A stretch of 64,000 nt of DNA from Brucella rhizosphaerae (GTDB taxonomy: Bacteria > Pseudomonadota > Alphaproteobacteria > Rhizobiales > Rhizobiaceae), in assembly GCF_002252475.1 (NCBI RefSeq), contig NZ_NNRK01000035.1, forward strand, positions 1 to 64,000, read 5' to 3'. A model generated the notes under the pieces. The model was not told the DNA's origin and ran no database searches. It was given only the letters and a program-made list of their open reading frames with translations. Below, in pieces: positions 34,468 to 41,112 of the stretch (the stretch's first letter is position 1; the number at the start of each line of letters is the position of its first letter). The translations under genes were made by a program, and so were the position numbers.

Positions 34468-34962
34468 ATGACCGTGAGAGAAATCGTCAAATATCCGGAT
34501 GCATGTCTGCGCGCGACTGCCACGCCCGTCATGGTGTTTGATGATGATCTGCGCATTCTCGCAAAGGACCTGCTCGATACCGTGCGCGCAGCACCCGGTA
34601 TCGGCATCACCGCTCCTCATATTGGCGTTATGATGTGCGTGGTTGTGCTGGAGCTTTCAGGCCCGGGCAGCGCCAGGACCTACATCAATCCTGAGATTGT
34701 CTGGGCTTCCGATGAGAAAATCCGTCATCAGGAAGGCAGCGTATCCATGCCGGGCGTTGTGGAGGATGTCGAAAGACATGCCCGTATTCATCTTCGCTAT
34801 CACGATCTCGATGGCAATGAGCACACGGAAGAATCCGACGGATTGCTTGCTGTATGTCATCAGCACGAAATCGACCAGCTCGATGGAATCTTCTGGATTC
34901 AGCGGCTATCGAAGCTCAAACGCGACAGGCTTATCAAGCGCTATCAGAAGCTACAGAAATAA
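34468..34962 (+). CDS. Degenerate peptide deformylase-like protein
   Basis: A 164-residue protein with the length and layout of peptide deformylase, which removes the formyl group from new proteins. All three family motifs are recognisable but altered: GIGITAPH (44-51) in place of GxGLAAPQ, EGSVSMPG (89-96) in place of EGCLSxPG, and HQHEIDQLDG (131-140) in place of QHExDHLxG. Thus the metal-binding Cys is Ser91 and the second metal His is Gln137, while Glu134 and the first His remain. A normal metal site cannot be built. It stands alone between a terminator and the replication module. It is probably a paralogue with another role, or inactive. Confidence 0.88.
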   Translation: MTVREIVKYPDACLRATATPVMVFDDDLRILAKDLLDTVRAAPGIGITAPHIGVMMCVVVLELSGPGSARTYINPEIVWASDEKIRHQEGSVSMPGVVEDVERHARIHLRYHDLDGNEHTEESDGLLAVCHQHEIDQLDGIFWIQRLSKLKRDRLIKRYQKLQK

Positions 34963-35047
34963 ACGCTCGAGAACGACGTAATGAGCACCTGAGCGAGACT
35001 TTTGTTGATCGTTACGCCTGCGCAACGGAACAACTTCCCATAAACCT

Positions 35048-35137
35048 ATGTCTTTGAAAAAGAACAAGGTAACAGGCTTTGAACAATCTAATTGGGATTT
35101 TAGTTTCGCCACTGTGACAGGAGGCGGAGTGGCTTAA
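35048..35137 (+). CDS. Possible 29-residue peptide before a hairpin
   Basis: ATG to TAA gives 29 residues, starting MSLKKNKVTGFEQ and ending ATVTGGGVA. No family was recognised. The stop codon lies in the left arm of the hairpin at 35136-35166, as at the end of a transcript. No strong ribosome site is seen, which keeps confidence low. Confidence 0.2.
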   Translation: MSLKKNKVTGFEQSNWDFSFATVTGGGVA

Positions 35138-35166
35138 TCTCTCTCAGAATCAGGGTGAGAGAGATT
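35136..35166. terminator. Perfect hairpin upstream of the replication module
   Basis: AATCTCTCTCA (35136-35146) and TGAGAGAGATT (35156-35166) form an 11-bp stem with a nine-base loop. A GANTC site is in the loop and another at the right arm. It could end transcription from either side. No T-run follows on the plus strand. Confidence 0.5.
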
Positions 35167-35847
35167 CTGGAAATGCTCTTCTTCACTGAGAGCACTATAG
35201 GATGATTTGGTTAAGAATGTCTACGTCTAACATGAATATCGTCTCTCTTGGTCTTCGCCTCAGCGAAACTCTCCCAACATTCCTCCACAATGATCATCCC
35301 TCCTTTTGTGTAACTTGCGCTGAATGCTAAAGACATAGCACCCCATTAATAATGCGTATCACCGAACGCTCCACTTTGCCCTCCTGCTCATCAGCCGCAC
35401 CCCAAGAAGGTTGAGACGTGCTGATGTGGGGTTCAACAAGATCGAGACGCTTCTTCAACAGACTGATGCGAGAACTGCTCTGCTTCAACAGCAGCCACAT
35501 CCGAAAGCAATACCATTCGGAACGAGTGCTGATTGCCCAGAGACTGCGCCAGCTTATTGAGTGCTATCTGAATAAGAAGCTCTCACCCCTGCCCTTCACA
35601 AAGATCCCTCGTCGTGGCGCCGCCTTTCAGATGTCATCAACCAACCGGCGACGGGCCTATTTGTCCATTGCCACGGCGAGGACCGCATATTCCTCACATC
35701 TCCACGACCAGCGCATCACATTGCATATTTGAGTTCATTTACTGTTTGCGAAGTAGAAGACCGATTCTCCCACAAGTATTGTGTCCCGCATCATCGATCC
35801 TGCTTGAATGAAGGGCGGAATCTCTTACTTTCAGATCATAGTCTCAA

Positions 35848-35863
35848 TTAGACTGCGGTCTAT
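35848..35863. promoter_or_regulatory. parS-like palindrome upstream of repA
   Basis: TTAGACTGCGGTCTAT is a near-perfect palindrome. It matches the second site at 37244 (TTAGACCGCAGTCTAA) at most positions and shares the CnGCnG core of the repABC parS consensus. It is the probable binding site of the RepB partition protein. Confidence 0.7.
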
Positions 35864-35999
35864 TATCCTTAATTCTCTTTAAATTCAGTTAGATAGGGTG
35901 ATTTCGATTCGTATTGGTATTGATTTCAGACAGCCGGGCCAGAGATGCTAACTGTTTGTTAATATACGCCCCTTGCGGCAAAATAAGAATCGGACATAA

Positions 36000-36036
36000 T
36001 GACGGTATTTAGACGGTATTAGTTCCAGTGCCGTCA
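36000..36036 (+). promoter_or_regulatory. Candidate RepA/RepB operator before repA
   Basis: TGACGG (36000-36005) and CCGTCA (36031-36036) are inverted, and GACGGTATT occurs twice in direct orientation between them (36001 and 36013). This lies 18-54 bases before the repA start, where repABC operons are autoregulated. No clean -35/-10 pair was identified. Confidence 0.45.
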
Positions 36037-36053
36037 CTAGGGATCCCAAGCCT

Positions 36054-37247
36054 ATGAATATCGCAAATAAAGCAGAGCAAGTGTCGTTTGACGACATGAT
36101 CTTGACGCAAGGGCGAGAGATCTCGCGCAAGCTCAATCTGCTGCGGCATGAAAACTTCCCGCCTGATGCGCGCAAAAACTTGCGCCAATTCTCCATGGCT
36201 GAAGCGGCTTACTTCCTTGGTGTCTCTCCGAGCAATCTGAAGAAGCTGCATCTTGAAGGTAAGGGTGTTGATCCCATCATTCTTTCGGGTGGACGCCGTG
36301 CCTACACAATCCAGCAGGTTCAGGAACTCCGTCATTGGCTTGATCAGAATGGCCGTGCGGAAGTGAAGCGCTATGTTCCGCATCGTCGTGGCAATGATAA
36401 ATTGCAGGTCATCGGTGTCGTGAACTTCAAGGGTGGCTCCGGCAAGACGACAACTGCGGCCCATCTTGCCCAGCATCTGGCGCTGACCGGCCATCGCGTA
36501 CTTGCAATTGATCTCGATCCACAAGCGTCCCTTTCAGCACTCCATGGCATTCAGCCGGAGCTTGATGAGTTCCCTTCGCTCTATGAAGCCGTTCGCTATG
36601 ACGAGCAGCGCAAGTCGATCCGCGAAGTCATTCGCAAAACCAATTTCCCGGGCCTCGACATTATCCCTGCTATGCTGGAGCTGCAGGAGTATGAATACGA
36701 CACGCCTCTCGCGATGCAGAATGGTGGCGAAGGCAAAACCTTCTGGAATCGTATTGCGTCTGCACTTGCTGAAGTGGATGCGGAATATGATGTGGTCGTC
36801 ATCGATTGCCCGCCACAGCTCGGCTATCTCACGCTGACCGCTCTTTCCGCGGCAACGTCTGTTCTGATTACGGTTCATCCGCAAATGCTCGATCTTATGT
36901 CGATGTCGCAATTCCTGCTTATGCTTGGCGATATTCTCAAGACTGTTCGTCAGGCGGGCGGCGCAGTGCAGCTCGACTGGTTCCGCTATCTGATTACGCG
37001 TTATGAGCCAACCGATGTGCCACAGGCGCAGATGGTTGGTTTCATGCAAAGCATGCTGGCATCGCATATGCTCAAGCATCAAATGCTCAAATCAACTGCC
37101 GTATCAGACGCAGGCCTCACAAAGCAGACACTTTACGAAGTTGAACGTTCATCGATGAACCGCGGCACCTATGATCGAGCTATGGAGGCTCTAGAGGGCG
37201 TTAATTCGGAAATTCGCGGGCTTATTCATGAAGCCTGGGGTCGTTAG
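36054..37247 (+). CDS. repA: RepA, ParA-type partition ATPase of the repABC module
   Basis: A 397-residue partition ATPase. The N-terminal 100 residues hold a MerR-like winged helix (FSMAEAAYFLGVSPSNLKKLHLEGKGVDP). The ATPase domain has the deviant Walker A FKGGSGKTTTAAHLAQ near residue 125, DLDPQASLS, and VVIDCPPQLGYLTL. It moves and positions the replicon together with RepB and also represses its own operon. The length is that of repABC RepA proteins. The gene is followed by a parS-like site that overlaps its stop codon. Confidence 0.95.
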   Translation: MNIANKAEQVSFDDMILTQGREISRKLNLLRHENFPPDARKNLRQFSMAEAAYFLGVSPSNLKKLHLEGKGVDPIILSGGRRAYTIQQVQELRHWLDQNGRAEVKRYVPHRRGNDKLQVIGVVNFKGGSGKTTTAAHLAQHLALTGHRVLAIDLDPQASLSALHGIQPELDEFPSLYEAVRYDEQRKSIREVIRKTNFPGLDIIPAMLELQEYEYDTPLAMQNGGEGKTFWNRIASALAEVDAEYDVVVIDCPPQLGYLTLTALSAATSVLITVHPQMLDLMSMSQFLLMLGDILKTVRQAGGAVQLDWFRYLITRYEPTDVPQAQMVGFMQSMLASHMLKHQMLKSTAVSDAGLTKQTLYEVERSSMNRGTYDRAMEALEGVNSEIRGLIHEAWGR

Positions 37248-37259
37248 ACCGCAGTCTAA
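37244..37259. promoter_or_regulatory. parS-like palindrome at the end of repA
   Basis: TTAGACCGCAGTCTAA is a perfect 16-bp palindrome with the CnGCnG core of parS sites. It begins before the repA TAG stop codon (37245-37247) and lies in the repA-repB gap, a usual place for centromere sites of repABC replicons. Confidence 0.8.
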
Positions 37260-37311
37260 TTCGGAAAATATGAAATAAAATCAGTCTTATGACTGGTTTG
37301 AGGATAAGAGA

Positions 37312-38298
37312 ATGGCACGGAAGAACATTTTTCAGAGCGTAATGCAGACCGAAGAAGCGGAAGAAAAATCCGTTTCTCCTGTCGAAAATGTTTCGCGTCG
37401 TTTTGGTGCTGCAAAGTCTCTGTCGGCATCGATCGATGAGCTTGCCAAGCAGGCTTCTCAGAAGCTTGATGGTGAAACCATCGTCGAACTCGACCCTTCT
37501 GTTCTCGATGCGTCTTTCATTGCAGATCGTTTGCCAGAGGCTGATGATCAGGAATATGCAGAACTTCTTGAAGCTGTTCGTGAACGTGGTCAGGACAGCC
37601 CTATTCTGGTGCGCCCTCACCCGGAGACCAGCGGTCGTTTCATGATCGTATTCGGCCATCGCCGGGCCAGGGTCGCGCGTGAACTGGGGATCAAGGTCAG
37701 GGCTGTTATCAAGCCCCTCGCCGATCTCGAACATATTCTCAGTCAGGGTCAGGAAAACTCGGCACGAGCCAATCTCAGCTTTATTGAGCGCGTTCTGTTT
37801 GCAGCGCGCCTCGAGGAACTGAAATATAGCCGTGAAGCTATTCAGGCCGCTCTTTCCATTGATTACCAGACCCTGTCGAAGATGCTGACCATTCCGCGCG
37901 CAATCTCCGAAGACATGCTCGTTGCTATCGGACCAGCGAAAGGTATTGGCCGTGATCGCTGGCTTGAACTGCGCAAGCTGATCGAGATCCCTGGTAAAGC
38001 TGATGCGGCGCGTGAATTGATCGGAACCGATGCTTTCAAGGCAGCACAGTCCGGCACACGCTTTGAGCAGCTCTATGGCTATCTCAAGGGCTCTGACCAG
38101 AAGAAGCCTGTTACGAAAGCGCTTTCACGCGCTGGTTCGACATGGAGTGCTGCTGACAAAAGCGTCAGTGCCACCATCAAACAAAACGGCAAAACAGCAA
38201 CCCTGGCGCTCAGTGCAGCCAATGGACCACGTTTTGCTGAATGGATTTCACGTAATCTGGATGCGCTTTATGCGTCATTCAGTGACGACGAGAAGTGA
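37312..38298 (+). CDS. repB: RepB, ParB-type partition protein of the repABC module
   Basis: A 328-residue centromere-binding protein. The ParB CTPase/nuclease-like domain starts near residue 60 (IVELDPSVLDASFIADRL) and includes ERGQDSPILVRPHPETSGRFMIVFGHRRARVARELG near 95. The following helix-turn-helix region (LSFIERVLFAARLEELKYSREAIQAALSIDYQTLSKML) recognises parS. The start at 37312 has GAGGATAAGAG upstream and is 64 bases after repA. It acts with RepA in partition of this replicon. Confidence 0.95.
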   Translation: MARKNIFQSVMQTEEAEEKSVSPVENVSRRFGAAKSLSASIDELAKQASQKLDGETIVELDPSVLDASFIADRLPEADDQEYAELLEAVRERGQDSPILVRPHPETSGRFMIVFGHRRARVARELGIKVRAVIKPLADLEHILSQGQENSARANLSFIERVLFAARLEELKYSREAIQAALSIDYQTLSKMLTIPRAISEDMLVAIGPAKGIGRDRWLELRKLIEIPGKADAARELIGTDAFKAAQSGTRFEQLYGYLKGSDQKKPVTKALSRAGSTWSAADKSVSATIKQNGKTATLALSAANGPRFAEWISRNLDALYASFSDDEK

Positions 38299-38411
38299 GT
38301 AAGCGTATCAGGTGAGGGGGACTTATCCCCGCCTAATCGGCGTAGCGTATAAAAGTGGAAGAGTGCAGGTGGTGGTCATCTGCATAATTTGACGAAGAGG
38401 AAACAGCAGCA

Positions 38412-38465
38412 AAAGAAAAAGGCCCCCAAACGTCGCCGCGTGGAAGCCCTTCTCATTGGTTTAGC
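38412..38465 (-). ncRNA. ctRNA, counter-transcribed RNA controlling repC
   Basis: A short antisense RNA of about 54 nt is predicted on the minus strand between repB and repC. Its 3' end is an intrinsic terminator: the arms read GGGCTTCCACG and TTTGGGGGCC on the minus strand, partly with G-U pairs, followed by TTTTTC. The promoter is at 38472-38500. Size, position and strand match the incompatibility RNAs of repABC replicons, which lower RepC synthesis and so copy number. The start point is estimated. Confidence 0.82.
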
Positions 38466-38471
38466 AGCTAG

Positions 38472-38500
38472 AGAATCGCAAATCTACGAATCACTGTCAA
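38472..38500 (-). promoter_or_regulatory. ctRNA promoter overlapped by GANTC sites
   Basis: On the minus strand, TTGACA (38495-38500), a 17-base spacer and GATTCT (38472-38477) form a sigma-70-type promoter with a perfect -35. The -10 box contains the GANTC site at 38473-38477, and another GANTC is in the spacer next to the -35 (38488-38492). GANTC is the target of the alphaproteobacterial CcrM methylase. Confidence 0.7.
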
Positions 38501-38559
38501 GTGTAATTAGCGTCATTTCGGCGGGTGGATTTCTTTTGCCTTGTGGAAGGTGAAAGAAA

Positions 38560-39750
38560 ATGGAGTCTCAGTTCGGACTGACGCCTTTTGGCAGTCAGCG
38601 GATGACGCACGCCTTGTTGGCAGTGCATCAAAAAACTCGGGAAATACCTCAGGGAGCAACCGCAGATAAGTGGCAGCTTCATCGTTGGCTATGTGAAGGC
38701 AAGAATATCATTGGCATCAGTGATCGTTCTTTGGCGGTTCTATCTGCCTTGCTCTCGTTTTATCCAGAGAACACACTGGTCGAAGCCGGTGCTCTGGTGG
38801 TGTTTCCATCCAACAAACAGCTAGCCTTGCGTGCACATGGTATGGCCGATGCAACATTGCGTCGTCATCTCGCAGCGCTGGTCGAAGCCGGTATCATCAC
38901 TCGTCAGGACAGTCCAAACGGCAAACGTTATGCGCGTCGCAGCAAATCCGGCGAGCTTAAAATTGCTTTTGGCTTTTCACTCGCACCGCTCCTGGCGCGT
39001 GCAAACGAGTTTGAAGCAGCCGCTGAACAGGTCAAATCGGAAAAAATCGCTCTGCGTGAGATCCGTGAACAGCTGACTTTGCTGCGTCGTGACATATCGA
39101 AACTGCTTGATTATGCGATCGAAGCATCTCTCGCAGGTCCTTGGGACGAGCTTAAGATTGAGTTTCGTGCAGTTGTTGACAGCATTCCGCGTCGTGCAGA
39201 GATGCAGGAACTGGCCACATTGGTCGCAAAGCTGCAGGATATTCATGGTTCTGTTGATAACGCTTTGAATAATAATCAAAAAGTTCAAAATCTGAGCGAC
39301 AATGAATCCCAAAATGAGCGGCAGCTTAATGAATCAAAACCAGATTCCTATTTTGATAGAAACGTCGCAAATCTGAACACAGTCGGGGTTACGACAGTAA
39401 CGGAATGCACATACGAAACCAGCATTTCTCTCGAGATGGTTCTGCGAGCATGTCCTGAAATCAGCACTTACGCATCAAGTCCAATCAACCACTGGGAACA
39501 ATTAATCGCTACAGCAGAGAAAGTACGAGGCTTTATCGGCATCGACACAAAACTCTACGAAACGGCTCTGAAAATGCTTGGAAGGCAGAATACGGCTATC
39601 ACAATTGCCTATCTGCTGCAGCGCTATAACGATATTCGCTCTGTAAGCGGCTATCTTCGTATTCTCACGGAAAAAGCTGCTGAAGACGCGTTTTCAGTTA
39701 AAGCTCTTATGATCAGCGCTCTGCATATCCAGCAAAGACAATTGCAATGA
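38560..39750 (+). CDS. repC: RepC, replication initiator of the repABC module
   Basis: A 396-residue initiator with the family start (FGSQRMTHALLAVHQ), the helix-turn-helix region LALRAHGMADATLRRHLAALVEAGIITRQDSPNGKRYARR near residue 95, and a conserved C-terminal half (NHWEQLIATAEKVRGFIGIDTKLYETALKMLGRQNTAITIAYLLQRYNDIRSVSGYLR). RepC binds the origin, which in these replicons lies inside its own gene. It is preceded by 261 bases holding the ctRNA gene; the ATG has a GGAAGGTG ribosome site 11 bases upstream. A GAGTC methylation site lies at the start codon. Confidence 0.95.
   Translation: MESQFGLTPFGSQRMTHALLAVHQKTREIPQGATADKWQLHRWLCEGKNIIGISDRSLAVLSALLSFYPENTLVEAGALVVFPSNKQLALRAHGMADATLRRHLAALVEAGIITRQDSPNGKRYARRSKSGELKIAFGFSLAPLLARANEFEAAAEQVKSEKIALREIREQLTLLRRDISKLLDYAIEASLAGPWDELKIEFRAVVDSIPRRAEMQELATLVAKLQDIHGSVDNALNNNQKVQNLSDNESQNERQLNESKPDSYFDRNVANLNTVGVTTVTECTYETSISLEMVLRACPEISTYASSPINHWEQLIATAEKVRGFIGIDTKLYETALKMLGRQNTAITIAYLLQRYNDIRSVSGYLRILTEKAAEDAFSVKALMISALHIQQRQLQ
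39250..39390 (+). other. A/T-rich segment inside repC, candidate replication origin
   Basis: Between the DNA-binding and C-terminal parts of repC the sequence becomes distinctly A/T-rich (for example AATAATAATCAAAAAGTTCA from 39268) and encodes a low-complexity, Asn- and Ser-rich linker. In characterised repABC replicons the origin sits at this position within repC. The origin function here is by analogy. Confidence 0.55.
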
Positions 39751-39996
39751 GCTGAAACTTACTGATTCCTCATGATCACGGCGCAAAACAGGGCTTGAGA
39801 AGGAATTGGATGTAATCGCTCTGTTGAAACTTAACAAAGAGTTAACTTTCGTAAACAGGTCGCGGGCAAGTGAATAAAAGCCGGTAAGATCGCCCATCAC
39901 GGGATTGCCTTAATCCATATAAGGGCTAGAAATGTGCAATCTATTGATAAGCCGGTCTGCAATTTCTGATCGCGTTACAGCCGAGGAGAAGAAAAT

Positions 39997-40377
39997 ATGT
40001 ATTTTCGATTGGGTAGCCTGATGGCCGCAGGGCTGATTTTTGCAACTGCGCCAGTGGCTGCCGAAACTTTGAAGGTCCGTGATATCACCGATAAGCAATT
40101 GATATCAGAACGTGCCGCTGATTTTGAGAACGATCTCAATCAGCTTGGTATTGCAGCGAAGCTGAACTGCAATCTGCTCATTGGAAGTCGGGGTGAATCT
40201 GGCCACGAAAGCTTCGGTGCGATTTGCGATATGAATATTTCAGGTAAAAAGCCCACTTCCATAATGCTGTGTAACGATACGATGATCGGCAAGCTCACCA
40301 TCAAGGCTTTCGGCTTTAGCGAGAATAAAAGTGAGCTCGCTGCCTTTACCGAGATGAACTGCCAACCGGGTGGCTAA
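39997..40377 (+). CDS. Small unknown periplasmic protein
   Basis: A 126-residue protein with a good GAGGAGAAGAAA ribosome site and a signal peptide (FRLGSLMAAGLIFATAPVAAE). The mature 104 residues contain four cysteines (near KLNCNLL, AICDM, IMLCND and EMNCQPGG), a likely disulfide-bonded periplasmic protein. No family was recognised. It stands alone between repC and the sortase genes; about 250 bases before it are non-coding. Confidence 0.6.
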   Translation: MYFRLGSLMAAGLIFATAPVAAETLKVRDITDKQLISERAADFENDLNQLGIAAKLNCNLLIGSRGESGHESFGAICDMNISGKKPTSIMLCNDTMIGKLTIKAFGFSENKSELAAFTEMNCQPGG

Positions 40378-40485
40378 CGATGTCCTGAAACCTCCCGGCG
40401 AGCGTAATCGCGCTGATAGTATGGGTGCAGATTGATTGGTTTAAGCGCTGGAACCTGTGTTCCATGCGCTCTGGAGATTTCGATC

Positions 40486-41112
40486 TTACAGCTGAGTTTG
40501 TTCTGCCAGCTCAGCATAGACAAGATAACGCAACGGGCCTTGTGTAACCGCATTAAAGGGATAGCAGGTCGCAAGAACCAGATGAGAGCCTGTCGCGTTC
40601 ACATCGATCTGGGCTTCGTCCCAGCGGGCGACAGTCATCCGAGTGGCGCGGTAGGTAAAAGTCTTGCCGTCATCGCGTGTTATGACAATGAGATCGCCTT
40701 TCTCTATATCCTTTAGAAAAGCAAAATGTGTGTCACGATGCGCGGCATAGACTGCTGTTCCTCTCTCGCCAGCTTGCGGAGTATTCTGCAAATGACCGGG
40801 ACCAAAAGCCAGGGCTTGTCCACTTGCGCCATTAAGAGCAATAGCTGATGCCATCAGACGCGGTGCTTCTATCCGTGCTACCGGCCATGTATCCGCCCAG
40901 CTCCAGGGTTTAACTTTTTCACCTGTTGCTATGCTCTGCGAGAAGGCGCGCTCAAGAAGGATTTGTGCAGTATAGGCTTTGGCATGGATCCAGAGGCCCT
41001 GACCGAAGAGAACAAACCCGCACGCCATGACGGCAATCGCCAGCAGGGAGAGGGGGGAGCGCAAGCGAGCGCGCTCCTTTGGTTTTACGTTTTTCACAAC
41101 AACAACACTCAT
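40486..41112 (-). CDS. Class GN sortase
   Basis: A 208-residue membrane-anchored transpeptidase of the gram-negative sortase class. One N-terminal membrane segment (SLLAIAVMACGFVLFGQGLW) is followed by the catalytic domain with H125 in YAAHRDTHF, C183 in LVLATCYPF and R195 in GPLRYLVYAEL, the complete catalytic triad. It overlaps its probable substrate gene by four bases (ATGA). The pair would cleave the sorting motif of the substrate and attach it to an unknown surface acceptor. Confidence 0.93.
   Translation of the reverse strand: MSVVVVKNVKPKERARLRSPLSLLAIAVMACGFVLFGQGLWIHAKAYTAQILLERAFSQSIATGEKVKPWSWADTWPVARIEAPRLMASAIALNGASGQALAFGPGHLQNTPQAGERGTAVYAAHRDTHFAFLKDIEKGDLIVITRDDGKTFTYRATRMTVARWDEAQIDVNATGSHLVLATCYPFNAVTQGPLRYLVYAELAEQTQL

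Larger units (their letters stand above)
34963..36053. other. 1.1-kb region upstream of repA with no convincing long gene
   Basis: This stretch is A/T-richer than its surroundings and contains regulatory-looking DNA: a hairpin at 35136-35166, six GANTC sites (35147, 35163, 35763, 35818, 35906, 35987), a parS-like palindrome at 35848 and a candidate repA operator at 36000. Two tiny frames are possible: 29 codons at 35048-35137 (+) and 28 codons at 35211-35297 (-), the latter with AAAAGGAGGG directly before its ATG. A 104-codon frame at 35418-35732 (+) has poor codon use and no recognisable domain. It may be partly decayed coding DNA. Confidence 0.6.

Noticed and set aside
35418-35732. A 104-codon frame upstream of repA
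   Set aside because: Codon use is unlike the neighbours, no domain is seen and there is no good ribosome site. It may be decayed DNA, so it is mentioned only in the gap entry.
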